From the NCBI GenBank assembly GCA_905480565.1, contig CAJQQW010000299.1, forward strand, positions 1 to 23,537: DNA of 23,537 nt. Direction: 5' to 3'. The position numbers and the translations under genes are program-made. Numbering within the stretch: the first letter of the stretch is position 1; each line of letters starts with the position of its first letter. Below, in pieces: positions 1-6,986 of the stretch. This DNA comes from an uncultured Halioglobus sp. (GTDB taxonomy: Bacteria; Pseudomonadota; Gammaproteobacteria; Pseudomonadales; Halieaceae). The notes beneath the pieces were generated by a model. It saw only the letters and a program-made list of their open reading frames with translations, made no database searches and was not told the DNA's origin.

Positions 1-21
1 AATCACCTCTGCCGCTAGCGC

Positions 22-50
22 TTGAGGGAGCCCCTTGAATGGGCTATCCT
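22..50 (+). promoter_or_regulatory. Sigma-70 type promoter of the tRNA-Val gene
   Basis: A -35-like TTGAGG (22-27) and a -10-like TATCCT (45-50) are separated by exactly 17 bp. They are followed by a GC-rich stretch (51-59) before the tRNA begins at 63. A GC-rich discriminator is typical of stable-RNA promoters under stringent control. Prediction from sequence only. Confidence 0.5.
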
Positions 51-62
51 CGCGTCCCTCTT

Positions 63-139
<77 letters not shown>

Positions 140-325
140 AACGTGAGACCCTCGCCATCGGCGGGGGTTTTTCGTTTGAAAGCTAGTCCGGAGGAGACCG
201 CCGACAGCGGTTCGACAAAATGCGACTACAGGCGCATTTTGGTCGCCAGAGCGCAGCGGCGGCGCCCCAAAGGGGTGAGAGCGCGCAAAGCAAGCGCGCT
301 CGAGACAATCCGCCTGGTCCTACCA
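140..325 (+). repeat. Structured tandem repeat unit 1, ending in a tRNA-Val 3' tail
   Basis: This 186-bp unit starts with the terminator hairpin and ends with an exact copy of the last 19 nt of the tRNA gene (307-325). Between these lie three hairpins. The first is CAAAATGCG/CGCATTTTG (216-224 with 233-241). The second is CCCC-AAA-GGGG (265-275). The third is GAGCGCGC/GCGCGCTC (279-286 with 294-301). The next unit has the same three hairpins in the same order with different stem bases, so the fold rather than the sequence is kept. The layout resembles the tyrT distal repeats of E. coli, which also carry 19 bp of the tRNA end (known from the literature). Function unknown. Confidence 0.85.
149..172 (+). 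terminator. Rho-independent terminator after tRNA-Val (first copy)
   Basis: An 8-bp stem, CCCTCGCC (149-156) with GGCGGGGG (160-167, one T-G pair), closes a 3-nt loop and is followed by five T. The same hairpin and T-run recur at 335-358. Confidence 0.85.
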
Positions 326-507
326 AATGACAAACCCTCGCCATCGGCGGGGGTTTTTCGTTTGAGGGTTTCGCTGGTTTGAAGCGCCGAAGGCGGTCGA
401 CAAATCACGACCCAAGGAGTGATTTGCATGGAGTCGCTTGCGACGACACCCGAAGGGTCAAAACGCGAGAGGCAATCGCGTTTTGATTAATCCGCCTGGT
501 CCTACCA
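326..507 (+). repeat. Structured tandem repeat unit 2, ending in a tRNA-Val 3' tail
   Basis: This 182-bp unit is the second copy. It opens with the duplicated terminator and ends with the third copy of the 19-nt tRNA tail (489-507). Its hairpins are CAAATCAC/GTGATTTG (401-408 with 419-426), ACCC-GAA-GGGT (448-458) and CAAAACGCG/CGCGTTTTG (459-467 with 477-485). The terminator and tRNA tail are nearly identical to unit 1, but the hairpin stems have diverged in a compensatory way. The last tail lies about 100 bp before an integrase gene, so it also fits an attachment-site core. Confidence 0.85.
335..358 (+). terminator. Rho-independent terminator, second copy within repeat unit 2
   Basis: Stem CCCTCGCC (335-342) with GGCGGGGG (346-353), loop ATC, then five T. 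It is identical to the terminator behind the tRNA and is part of the tandem repeat. Confidence 0.8.
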
Positions 508-610
508 AAATTGACGTAGGTCATTGATTTACCGAAAGTCGCACCAGCCACAGTGGACCAAAAACGCCCGATTTAAGGTATTGATCTACAAGCGATGAAC
601 GGAGGTCGAA

Positions 611-1114
611 ATGACTGTCTTTCGAGAAGTTTCAGAGGCTTGGATTGCCTCTAAAGAGCACTGCGCCGGCTCACTAGGCCGGATTCAATTTTGGGTCGAT
701 CAATTCGGTCCCATACCCATTACCGAAATTAGCGAAGATGACGTTGATAAGGCGCTGGAAGCCTTAGTCGCGCGGGGTAAACTCAAACCCGGCATAAACG
801 GCAAACCAGCCAAGCCCACAGGCGAGCCACTGGCGGGTAGCACGATCAACCGTTTTATCTCCACATTGGCTGGCATCTTCAAGTATGCGAGACGAGTGCG
901 CGCCCTGCCGCGCTCTCATACGCCGCCCACACGAGGCATCGAAAAGGCGCCTGAACCCGTCGATCCCGACAAATACTTTCGACCCGAAGAGGTCGATGAC
1001 CTCGTAAAAGTTGCTCGAGTTGTCGATCAAAAATGGCGAAAAATGATTTCGACCGAACCGTTGGCGTTCACCCCACCAGCGCCGAGGAGTTTGTCACCAT
1101 GCGTGAGTCGGTAA
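611..1114 (+). pseudogene. Truncated tyrosine-recombinase (phage-type integrase), N-terminal part only
   Basis: The first ~140 residues match the N-terminal and core-binding part of tRNA-targeting tyrosine recombinases. Visible are a short SAM-like segment (WVDQFGPIPITEISEDDVDK) and a helical stretch with SGxTINR-like and FKYARR motifs. The segment [10 protein letters not shown] normally precedes the catalytic domain. That domain, with its R-H-R-Y residues, is absent: homology stops near 1030 and an unrelated 3' sequence follows. The start has a strong Shine-Dalgarno, GGAGGT, 5 nt before ATG. Position and orientation just downstream of tRNA-Val tails are typical of an island integrase. It cannot be an active recombinase. 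Confidence 0.8.
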
Positions 1115-1122
1115 AAAATTAA
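1033..1122 (+). pseudogene. C-terminal tail of a glutathione reductase (gor) gene, fused to the integrase remnant
   Basis: Read in the frame of position 1036, out of frame with the integrase, the DNA encodes [18 protein letters not shown] followed by VTMRESVKN and a TAA at 1120-1122. The [15 protein letters not shown] string is the hallmark C-terminus of glutathione-disulfide reductase, including the HPT-EE dimer-interface segment with the active-site His and Glu. Only about 29 codons survive. The rest of gor is not in the window, so a deletion or illegitimate recombination joined the integrase 5' part to the gor 3' end. The call rests on motif recognition. Confidence 0.7.
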
Positions 1123-1269
1123 TACCGACCGTGTAGTTGTGCCCACTCTCACCCACGACCACTGCGCTAACGCTGAAAAAATTTGGAATCATCATGAATT
1201 AACAAAGCCATCCGCGGCCCTGCTCACCCTCAACGTGTAAATTGACATAGCTCTCGTGGCGAGCATTTC

Positions 1270-1314
1270 GAGGGAGCTGAGTGTGATCGAGTCCGTTCTG
1301 CGCGAGGCTCCCTC
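1270..1314. other. Inverted repeat in the gene-poor stretch 1123-1443
   Basis: The 8-bp arms GAGGGAGC (1270-1277) and GCTCCCTC (1307-1314) are perfectly complementary, with a 29-nt loop and AATTTTT following. It could act as a weak terminator on the plus strand. I see no gene in the rest of 1123-1443, which probably holds decayed island sequence plus the upstream region of the next gene. Confidence 0.45.
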
Positions 1315-1443
1315 AATTTTTACACCGCCTTTTCTTGCTAGTGCAAATTTTCGCTACGAACCAAACCAACGGTATGGCTGGCGAATATCTCCGCAATTGG
1401 CCGCCAGAACTTAATGTGACAGGAATTCCCTGATGATTAAATT

Positions 1444-1695
1444 ATGATCCGAGCTGAAGAATCTTCGTTTCAGCAGTGGCTCCGAGTCGCCAGCAGCAGG
1501 CCCGTCATTCGCCAAAGCACAAAAGTGTCGATGATCGTCGGTACAATCCTGATCGGGATCAATCAAGGCAATCTCATACTCGTTGGATCTCTCTCGCCGG
1601 ACCTCTTCTGGAAGGTGCCGCTTACTTATTGCGTACCATTCGCTGTATCCACCTATGCCGCAGTAAACGCGATCATTACCAGAGGACTTGACTAG
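1444..1695 (+). CDS. NrtS-like small membrane protein (nitrate/nitrite transporter family)
   Basis: This 83-aa protein has two likely membrane helices (about residues 28-47 and 57-77). They are joined by a short loop with the pattern NQG-x-LILVG-x-L-x-P-x-L-x-WK-x-PLTY-x-VPF. That pattern is the signature of the NrtS family, first described as small nitrate/nitrite transporters in cyanobacteria and common as singletons in proteobacteria. The family call is from recognition; transport activity is inferred. ATG 1444 is preferred because the upstream ATG at 1432 is out of frame and meets a stop at once. No strong Shine-Dalgarno is visible. It stands alone between an island scar and a convergent hydrolase gene, with no nitrate genes nearby. 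Confidence 0.7.
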   Translation: MIRAEESSFQQWLRVASSRPVIRQSTKVSMIVGTILIGINQGNLILVGSLSPDLFWKVPLTYCVPFAVSTYAAVNAIITRGLD

Positions 1696-1805
1696 GCCTG
1701 AGAGGTGGAAGAAACCTGAAAAAACAACGGCGAGTAGGTTCAATCGTACGAATTCGTCGTGTGAAGGCTAATCGCGCGCGCAATAAAGGCCTAAAACGAA
1801 ATGGC

Positions 1806-3194
1806 TTATTCGTCAGGAGCGCTAACAACCATGGCTGCAGCACTTTCTCGCAATTGTTTGGCACTGCTGAGGTAGTAGTTTCTGGCCGTCGTGGTGATTA
1901 CCACTTCCGCCAGTTTTGTCATAGCGTCCGCTTTGCGCAGCTTTGCATCTGTCGATCTAGGCTCAAGAGCGAGGATATAGTCGGAGAGTTTCAGCACCCA
2001 CTGGTAGTCACCCTCCTCCATGGCCGCTTCCGACTGAGCACGCAGTTGTGATATTCCACCTGCCATTTTAGCGAGGCGGGTTGCTTCTTCCTTGTCAGTT
2101 AACGGGAAGAGATTAGTCGCATTGCCATCAAACCACCCCAGATACCCAGCAAAAATTGATCTGACGGCCCATTCTGGGTTGCCGTAATGCGGTCGGAGAT
2201 AGTCCAGCGTCAGGTACTTTTCAGGCAACTGGACGTATTCAATGAGCTGGTTCGGCGTCAATCCTTCGTTGATTCCCTCAACCGTCTTATCGAACACAAA
2301 CTGAATCGCATCGCGGTAGTTGGTGAGCATTTCGGCCGCTACTTCTGACCCCACAATCGGTCGCGTGTGACCAGGTACTAAGACTTCAGGCTGCTCATTG
2401 AACATAGCGTCAACTGTCATCGCCCATGTTCTGACATCGCGATACGCTGAACCCCGAATCGGAGAGAGGTTGGGCCATGACTTGTAGAAATTGTCCCCCG
2501 CGAAGAGCACCGCCTCTTTGGGGAACCAAATGTACAGCGCATCGCTGGTCTCCCCATCAGCCACCACCAGGTCGAGATCTACCCCGGCGAAAGACACGCG
2601 AGTGCGATCGTCGGTCGTAAAGTGCGTCGGCTTGGCCTCGTGAGCGGATTCAAAAACCGCACCCCCGCGTTTTGGCCAATAAGCCTTGGCAATTCCATTA
2701 TTGATGCGCTGCTCAGGTTTCAGCATAAAGCCCGCCTGCATCGCCCCCCGCTTTCGCTGTCGGTTTATCCCCGCCTCGCGCAAGGTATTGGATTCATCCT
2801 GAAGCCCCTCCCGAGCCCAGACTTGCACATCTCCAGAATCGACAAACGCGGCGAGACCACCCAAGTGGTCAGGATGGCCATGAGTGATTACGACGCCGAC
2901 AACTGGCTTCTCGCTGATCTTCCGAAAGTCCTCCCGGATTTCGGCGCCACTAACAGTGTCGATGCCAGTGTCTATGATGACCAGACCGTCCTCACCCACG
3001 ATCATGCTTACCGCTGAGACTGCATAACCCACCGCTACATAGACGCTGTCGGATACTTTGATGATGTCCTTCTCAAACTCTGCATTTCTAAGTTTGAGTT
3101 CCCGCGTGGCCTCAGTATCGGCAAAAGCAAAGCCGCCACTGAGAATTAACGCCACTGTCATCAAGCTACGCAGATACAAGGACACGCTACACAT
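1806..3194 (-). CDS. Exported metallo-beta-lactamase-fold hydrolase, alkylsulfatase (SdsA/BDS1)-like
   Basis: This 462-aa protein has a signal peptide (hydrophobic 12-25, likely cleavage after AFA). The MBL domain carries the zinc motif THGHPDH (H105, H107, D109, H110), GET (E215), AGDN (D234) and PGHTRP (H276). After it comes the all-alpha region with GYLGWFDGNATNLFPL (around 350-370), characteristic of the type III alkylsulfatase dimerisation domain. The protein lacks the C-terminal SCP2-like domain of full-length SdsA1 (about 650 aa). The usual AEN glutamate appears as GDN, so substrate specificity may differ. It lies 67 bp behind the TonB receptor at 3262-5730 and is probably co-transcribed. 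Periplasmic hydrolysis of a sulfate ester or related ester is a reasonable guess, not proven. Confidence 0.8.
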   Translation of the reverse strand: MCSVSLYLRSLMTVALILSGGFAFADTEATRELKLRNAEFEKDIIKVSDSVYVAVGYAVSAVSMIVGEDGLVIIDTGIDTVSGAEIREDFRKISEKPVVGVVITHGHPDHLGGLAAFVDSGDVQVWAREGLQDESNTLREAGINRQRKRGAMQAGFMLKPEQRINNGIAKAYWPKRGGAVFESAHEAKPTHFTTDDRTRVSFAGVDLDLVVADGETSDALYIWFPKEAVLFAGDNFYKSWPNLSPIRGSAYRDVRTWAMTVDAMFNEQPEVLVPGHTRPIVGSEVAAEMLTNYRDAIQFVFDKTVEGINEGLTPNQLIEYVQLPEKYLTLDYLRPHYGNPEWAVRSIFAGYLGWFDGNATNLFPLTDKEEATRLAKMAGGISQLRAQSEAAMEEGDYQWVLKLSDYILALEPRSTDAKLRKADAMTKLAEVVITTTARNYYLSSAKQLRESAAAMVVSAPDE

Positions 3195-3214
3195 TCACCA
3201 ATTCACCAATTCAC
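3193..3214. repeat. Short tandem direct repeat ATTCACCA
   Basis: ATTCACCA occurs at 3193-3200 and 3201-3208, then ATTCAC at 3209-3214. The repeat covers the start codon of the hydrolase gene and its immediate upstream region on the minus strand, where the ribosome binds. Slippage here could alter the initiation region. Confidence 0.6.
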
Positions 3215-3261
3215 TGTTTAAACAACGGGGAACAACCATCGAAACCCACCAATATCTTTAT

Positions 3262-5730
3262 CTAGAAATTGAAGCGACCCTGAATCGCGACTTGCCGGCC
3301 GGGAGCCATGAACACCAATGTCGGTATTGCCGGCGTTACTCCTTGCTCCGGCAATAGATTCATCATACGGCCGTGATTCGCACCAGTGCCCACGTTCTCA
3401 TCATTGAGGTTTGTGCCGATTAAAGAAACACGCCACTTACCGTCGGCACTCGCCAGGAACAAACTGGCGTTGAACTTACCATAGGCCTCCTGCACATCAG
3501 CGGTAGGGTGATTTGTGGTCCCTATAAACTGATCATCCCGCCAGTTATAGGCAGCCCGCCAGCCCCACTCCATGTTCGCCGCAAAGGAGTATGCGCCATC
3601 AACCGAAAAGATGTACTGCCACTCTGGGGCGTATGACACGCTTTGGCCGGTAAGGCTCTGCTGTCTGCCAACACAGCCCATTTCTGGAGTCTGTCCTGGG
3701 TAGCAGTTAGCGCCCTCGTAAGAATCATACGTAGCATCGGTGTAGGCAAATGCAGCCGAGATTCGGTGCGAAGCGTCTGGCAGCCAGATGAAATCGCCCT
3801 CAACACCTTCAGACGTAGTTTGACCTGCGTTAACGATATTTTGTGCGGTGATGACTGGATCAAATGCGGCGACTTGCAGGCCCTGCACTTCAGTAGACCA
3901 GGCGGACCAATTTACCTGCAGCGTGCTCGCCAACAGGGTGTGCTTGCCGCCCGCCTCAAAGCTCTCGGCAGTTTCTCCGTCAAATTCGATCTCTGCGGCC
4001 GTTAGTGCGCCACCACCCACCGGCCACAATTGATAACCGCCGCCCTTGAATCCCTCTGAGTAGCTGACGTACAACATGTGCTCGTCGCTAGGTTGCCAGG
4101 TCAGCACAGCATTAGGAGAGAAGTCGTCCTCGCTTCGGGAAAAACTACCGCCATTGGATCCCGACACCAACGGGCCGTAACAGCCCACTGTTCGGCCATT
4201 CAAATCTCTTCGGGGCCCACCAAGTGAGGGAAGCGATGTGCAGCCACCACCCCCGGCGAAATCGGTACCGGGCAGAGGTGTTCCACCACCCATTTGGTGC
4301 CCAACAAAACCGCTCGAGCCGTCACCAAGGTCCGAAACCCATTTTCTCCCGTTAGCTTCCTTGTCTTCCGTTGTAAAACGGCCGCCAATGCCGAGGGTTA
4401 ATGTGTCGCCAAGACTAAAATCAATCTGACCGAACACCGAGATCGTCTCCGCATCTTGAGTAGAATCAAAGTTGCGCATCAGACCTCCGTATGTAGGCGA
4501 GGAAGCATCGGAGCAATTAACAGGGCCGCCGCAAAACAGTAATGAGTGAGCGGCATCGACTGTATTGTCGTTGTAATAGACCCCTGCAATCAGATCAACG
4601 GACTCCGATAGTGAGCCGAGCAACCGAACCTCCTGGCTAAATTGCTCAAACTCATCTTGAATCTGGGCCAATGTGGCATCGATAGTTTGATCGAAATTCG
4701 ATTCCGAAAGATCGTTGCCTTCATAAGAGGTGAAATTGGTCAACGATGAAAGTGTCCAGCTGTCATTGAGCTGCCAGTTAAATGTCAGCCCGACCATGGA
4801 ATAGTCGGTCTCCGTGACAAAATCGTCTTCCCGATTTTCACCCGCCCAGAATGCTGCCTCATACTTCACGTTATTGTATGAGCAGTCGTCAATCGGATGA
4901 GCCACGTTACAGTTACCACCTGCTTCTCGCGGGCGTGCACCCCTGTCGATCTCGCCATACTGATACAGAAGGGTCGCATCAACACGCTCGGTGATATCCC
5001 ACTGTACTATGCCTCGTATCGTAAAGTTGTCTCTAGCGCCCGAGACATCAGACCCAGTAAGCCCATGCTCCATATAGCCGTCTTTGTCTTCGAGCCTGGC
5101 AGCGATTCTGCTCCTAACATTGTTGCCAAGAGGCAGATCGACTGCGCCTTCTACAGCAAAACCCTCCCCAGCTTCAAAGTCATAAGAAGTGGCCAAATAA
5201 CCGCCAAATTCATCCCCAGGTTTACGCGTCGTAATGTTGATCGCCCCGGCCGTATTATTTTTCCCGATCAGGGTATTTTGGGGGCCTTTCAAGACTTCAA
5301 CTCGCTCCAGATCCAGAAACATTGTCTGACCGAATCGACTACGTCCAAAATAATATCCATCTATATTGAAACCAACCGCTTGCTCAAATCCGATATTGTT
5401 ACCGTTAGTACTGACACCTCGAATGGCGAAACGGTCAGATGAATTAAAGGCCTCACCAAATGATAGATTTGGTATTTCGTCAGCAAGCCCCAAAAGGTCT
5501 GACAGATTCGACTCCTGAAGAAAATCGCCTGACACCGCGCTGATCGAAATAGGCACGTCAGACAAACTTTCCTCTTTTTTACGCGCTGTAACGGTCACTT
5601 CCTCAAGCACTGCCGTGCCTGTTGCTTGCGCAACACTGACTGAGGGAGTGACCACTAATCCCGACGTTAAAAAAACCGTTCCGATAGCGATTGATGTTCT
5701 GGACAACACTGAGTGTTTGCTCGCTTCCAT
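3262..5730 (-). CDS. TonB-dependent outer-membrane receptor
   Basis: The protein is 822 aa from ATG 5728-5730. This start is chosen because it follows a strong Shine-Dalgarno (AAGGAGACGGAG) and opens directly on a signal peptide ending VSVAQA; an upstream in-frame start at 5820 would add 30 residues before it. A TonB-box region (LEEVTVTARKKEESLSDVPI) precedes a plug domain (FAIRGVSTNG, RVEVLKGPQNTLIGKNNTAGAI). A 22-strand-type barrel follows and ends in VAIQGRFNF with the expected terminal Phe. Several extracellular-loop cysteine pairs are visible (NCNVAHPIDDC, FCGGPVNC, GCTSLP..VGCYG, CYPGQTPEMGC). It imports a scarce or bulky ligand across the outer membrane. The adjacent sulfatase-like hydrolase suggests an organic or sulfated substrate rather than iron, but this is inference. 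Confidence 0.93.
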   Translation of the reverse strand: MEASKHSVLSRTSIAIGTVFLTSGLVVTPSVSVAQATGTAVLEEVTVTARKKEESLSDVPISISAVSGDFLQESNLSDLLGLADEIPNLSFGEAFNSSDRFAIRGVSTNGNNIGFEQAVGFNIDGYYFGRSRFGQTMFLDLERVEVLKGPQNTLIGKNNTAGAINITTRKPGDEFGGYLATSYDFEAGEGFAVEGAVDLPLGNNVRSRIAARLEDKDGYMEHGLTGSDVSGARDNFTIRGIVQWDITERVDATLLYQYGEIDRGARPREAGGNCNVAHPIDDCSYNNVKYEAAFWAGENREDDFVTETDYSMVGLTFNWQLNDSWTLSSLTNFTSYEGNDLSESNFDQTIDATLAQIQDEFEQFSQEVRLLGSLSESVDLIAGVYYNDNTVDAAHSLLFCGGPVNCSDASSPTYGGLMRNFDSTQDAETISVFGQIDFSLGDTLTLGIGGRFTTEDKEANGRKWVSDLGDGSSGFVGHQMGGGTPLPGTDFAGGGGCTSLPSLGGPRRDLNGRTVGCYGPLVSGSNGGSFSRSEDDFSPNAVLTWQPSDEHMLYVSYSEGFKGGGYQLWPVGGGALTAAEIEFDGETAESFEAGGKHTLLASTLQVNWSAWSTEVQGLQVAAFDPVITAQNIVNAGQTTSEGVEGDFIWLPDASHRISAAFAYTDATYDSYEGANCYPGQTPEMGCVGRQQSLTGQSVSYAPEWQYIFSVDGAYSFAANMEWGWRAAYNWRDDQFIGTTNHPTADVQEAYGKFNASLFLASADGKWRVSLIGTNLNDENVGTGANHGRMMNLLPEQGVTPAIPTLVFMAPGRQVAIQGRFNF

Positions 5731-5749
5731 GACTCCGTCTCCTTTTATT

Positions 5750-5782
5750 CTTATACTATATGCCTTTAGTTTTCGCCGAAAA
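5750..5782 (-). promoter_or_regulatory. Probable promoter and operator of the TonB receptor gene
   Basis: On the minus strand a -10-like TATAGT (5755-5760) or TATAAG (5750-5755) lies 20-25 bp before the start codon. Immediately upstream is a perfect 6-1-6 inverted repeat, TTTTCG-C-CGAAAA (5770-5782), in the spacer/-35 zone, where a repressor could act. The rest of the divergent gap to 6024 holds a further inverted repeat, ATATT-N6-AATAT (5893-5908). No protein gene is seen in the gap. Confidence 0.4.
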
Positions 5783-6024
5783 GTTGTGCCCGCCTGATCC
5801 CCTACCGTGGAACATTCCAATCAGTAGAGAACGGATTGAGGTCTCGCTTCTAAAGGTTTAGCCAAGTCTCAGGACGACTCTAATTGTTAGGCATATTGTT
5901 GATAATATCCTTCCACGAGCCCTCACTATTCTCGAATCGTGAACGTTCTATTTCAGACAAGAGCGCATAATTTCAACGCTGACATGCTGCTTGGACGACG
6001 GTTTACAACCGATTGGGGGAGCCA

Positions 6025-6345
6025 ATGAAGCAGATTGGAAGGGTTTTAAGCGTGCTGGCGGGTCTCAGATACAAGCCCCGGCGCGCCATTATCTTAGGTG
6101 CTGAACCACGGGAGTACAAACTTTATAACCGCCTACAGAGCGAGGGCGAATACGACGTGCTGTTCTTCATTGACGAGGAACCATGGAGTCACCGCAGCCA
6201 GCTCGGACATGCGCAGCTCCGCTACCCTTCAGAGCTTCCGGCTTTATGTGAGAATCACCAGATCGACGCAATCTTTTACTGCGATGACTCAAGAGTTGAG
6301 GCGCTGCCCGAACTGCGGTGCAAAGTAGTTAAAACAGAAGCCTGA
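6025..6345 (+). CDS. Small Rossmann-like protein, function unknown
   Basis: A 106-aa soluble protein. ATG 6025 is chosen because GGGGGAG lies 4 nt upstream; a TTG 12 nt earlier is possible but less likely. Residues about 18-30 (RRAIILGAEPREYKLYNRL) resemble the beta-turn-helix start of a nucleotide- or CoA-binding fold. The later YDVLFFIDEEPW and QIDAIFYCDDS stretches resemble beta strands 2-4 of the N-terminal domain of CapD/WbpM-type sugar-nucleotide enzymes, but no catalytic domain follows. It is a stand-alone half-domain with its own promoter region and terminator, not in an operon. It could be a sensor or an orphan domain. Confidence 0.65.
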   Translation: MKQIGRVLSVLAGLRYKPRRAIILGAEPREYKLYNRLQSEGEYDVLFFIDEEPWSHRSQLGHAQLRYPSELPALCENHQIDAIFYCDDSRVEALPELRCKVVKTEA

Positions 6346-6372
6346 CGCGGAGAAGAGCGTCAAATTCTTTTT
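6343..6372 (+). terminator. Rho-independent terminator of the small Rossmann-like gene
   Basis: Stem TGACGC (6343-6348) with GCGTCA (6357-6362), then AATTC and TTTTT (6368-6372). The stem begins inside the stop codon. Nothing else is seen up to 6452. Confidence 0.65.
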
Positions 6373-6452
6373 CACAGAGCCTGCGCTACATGGGCGCTCC
6401 GTCCATTCGAGGCTATTTGCGGTCGTGCTAGTCACCCGTCGTGCCAACGGCC

Positions 6453-6977
6453 TCAAGCAGAGCCCCGAGGGACCTTATTCACCTTATCGCCGATAAAGTC
6501 CACATATTCTAGGATGCCCTGAGGCTTGGCTCGGGCGAATGCACAAGAGGAAATCCACGACGCGAACACCTTGTGATTAGTACCGATCAGAAAATGCGCA
6601 GGCTCACAAAAAAGAGACATCTCTTCTTCTTTCGCTTTTGAGGACACAAACACCCCGAGCTCTCGCGCTTTATCGATCGGCATTTCGTAGCCCACCCGAA
6701 GACTTTGGAGATCTAGTTTTTTGTAAAATTCTAACGCGCGCTCCCGGGTGTCAGCACTTACAGCCACCACGGCTACACCGCGATTCGCAAACTCGGGAAC
6801 CAGTAGGTCCAATTCCTTCAGGTGACGTGCGCACTGGTGACACCACTTACCGCGATAAACGTTCAGTAAGGTAAAGCGCCCTGCTGCCACCACCTCTCGA
6901 CTGCGCCATACTCCGCCAGCAAGCAGGTTGACCTCGAATTCAGGAATTTCACCTCCGGTACGGCGCCAGGTCTCCAT
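6453..6977 (-). CDS. Peroxiredoxin-like / AhpC-TSA family protein
   Basis: A 174-aa thioredoxin-fold protein with the motif NVYRGKWCHQCARHLKEL (C46-x-x-C49). This is the YRG-x-x-C-x-x-C form found in the peroxiredoxin-like AhpC/TSA branch. The VVAVSADTRERA segment and a later FLIGTNHKVF strand pair complete the fold. No signal peptide, so it is cytoplasmic. The gene begins 9 nt after the aldehyde dehydrogenase stop and is the last gene of the six-gene operon. It probably reduces peroxides or disulfides formed during aromatic or aldehyde metabolism. A direct catabolic role is possible but unsupported. Confidence 0.8.
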   Translation of the reverse strand: METWRRTGGEIPEFEVNLLAGGVWRSREVVAAGRFTLLNVYRGKWCHQCARHLKELDLLVPEFANRGVAVVAVSADTRERALEFYKKLDLQSLRVGYEMPIDKARELGVFVSSKAKEEEMSLFCEPAHFLIGTNHKVFASWISSCAFARAKPQGILEYVDFIGDKVNKVPRGSA

Positions 6978-6986
6978 GCGTGTAAC

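Noticed and set aside
143..382. Basic, Arg-rich 79-codon frame across the tRNA-tail repeats, reminiscent of the protamine-like Tpr frame in E. coli tyrT
   Set aside because: It begins at GTG in the terminator stem, has no Shine-Dalgarno, and its repeated peptide simply follows the DNA repeat. The hairpin evidence favours a non-coding role.
508..1800. A second attachment site (attR) closing the island
   Set aside because: I found no further copy of the tRNA tail downstream in the window.
4897..5442. 181-codon plus-strand frame inside the TonB receptor gene
   Set aside because: It lies antisense within strongly supported receptor coding sequence and shows no recognisable protein family or ribosome-binding site.
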